The notes beneath the pieces were generated by a model that saw only the letters and a list, made by a program, of their open reading frames with translations, was not told the DNA's origin and did not search any database. Positions 63,641-64,000 of a DNA stretch of 64,000 nt are shown piece after piece (position 1 is the first letter of the stretch; each line of letters opens with the position of its first letter). Location: contig JAGTTD010000006.1 of assembly GCA_018398585.1 (NCBI GenBank), positions 12,501 to 76,500 of the forward strand. The letters are read 5' to 3'. The position numbers and the translations under genes are program-made. Source of the DNA: Simmondsia chinensis. Lineage: Eukaryota; Streptophyta; Magnoliopsida; Caryophyllales; Simmondsiaceae.

Positions 63641-64000
63641 GCCCTAAGATATACCTTAGACGTGTCTAATGAAGTGCATACAACTTACCCTTAAGCCTAT
63701 AAACATAATAGGCGTACTCAACGTATCTTGAATTAAATCGAGTACCATCACAATTTCCATAGGTGATAGGGATGGAAGAGTTATTTTTGTTATATGACCG
63801 TGCTTATTTGACTCGAGTCAACTCAACTCTAAGGTTGAAAAGTAATCGGACGTGAGCATGATGTTAAAGATGGTAGGCATATGGACATGGATAAAGTGAC
63901 ACTGTACTCTTTCTTTTATTTTTTTTTTAAGTTGCCGGTGATTGGCAATGATGAGTTGGATCTACGAGTGGTATTCACCTTTTCTTTTGGCGATGACTAG
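63641..64000. other. Window end, nothing recognised
   Basis: AT-rich sequence, presumably still intron 5; no U2A' exon was seen. Confidence 0.4.

Overview
The window is nuclear DNA from a flowering plant, probably a eudicot. It carries Arabidopsis-type telomere repeats (CCCTAAA), L1-type plant LINEs with a DUF4283-type ORF1, Ty3/gypsy elements, and a plant U2A' spliceosome gene. It falls into two parts with a sharp border near 46.72 kb.

Left part (1-46,724). This is a head-to-tail array of at least twelve non-LTR retrotransposons (named here LINE-A to LINE-L), all on the minus strand. Most are separated by short or degenerate telomere-repeat tracts. Wherever a 3' end is clear, its poly(A), read as poly(T) on the plus strand, abuts the telomere repeat in one phase: CCCTAAAC|T(n). 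Five junctions are exact and two or three are close variants. The elements belong to two co-existing structural classes. LINE-A, D, E, F and G encode ORF1 (DUF4283 plus a zinc knuckle) and ORF2 (APE-type endonuclease, reverse transcriptase, zf-RVT). E has lost the 3' part of ORF2. LINE-B, H, I and L encode only a diverged ORF1, followed directly by a 3' UTR and poly(A). C and J carry only LINE 5' UTR sequence plus unassigned DNA, and K is a short 3' fragment. All clear 3' ends share a small GGGG-loop-CCCC hairpin and a pre-poly(A) motif. The layout resembles the telomere-inserting LINEs of other kingdoms (SART/TRAS in silkworm, Zepp in Chlorella, MoTeR in Magnaporthe), and the gag-only class recalls Drosophila HeT-A. 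The C-rich strand runs 5'->3' from the left, as at a left chromosome end. ORFs are mostly open on the left and badly decayed on the right, as expected if new copies are added distally. Whether the window really adjoins a chromosome end cannot be shown from it.

The innermost copy, LINE-L, is split by two LTR retrotransposons: a 5'-deleted chromovirus (40,253-43,223, 5-bp target duplication) and a gag-only gypsy-like element (43,246-46,405).

Right part (46,725-64,000). This is AT-rich ordinary plant DNA. It holds a hAT-type MITE, a Mutator-type MITE with a perfect 9-bp target duplication, and the plus-strand U2A' gene. Exons 1-5 (211 codons) lie at 49,925-60,949 and the last coding part lies beyond the window. 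The introns are swollen by a solo LTR containing a 37-bp minisatellite, a gypsy gag-protease relic, RTE-like and SINE-like tails, and LTR fragments. A 26-bp copy of the U2A' start-codon region lies about 200 bp upstream and creates a 7-codon upstream ORF.
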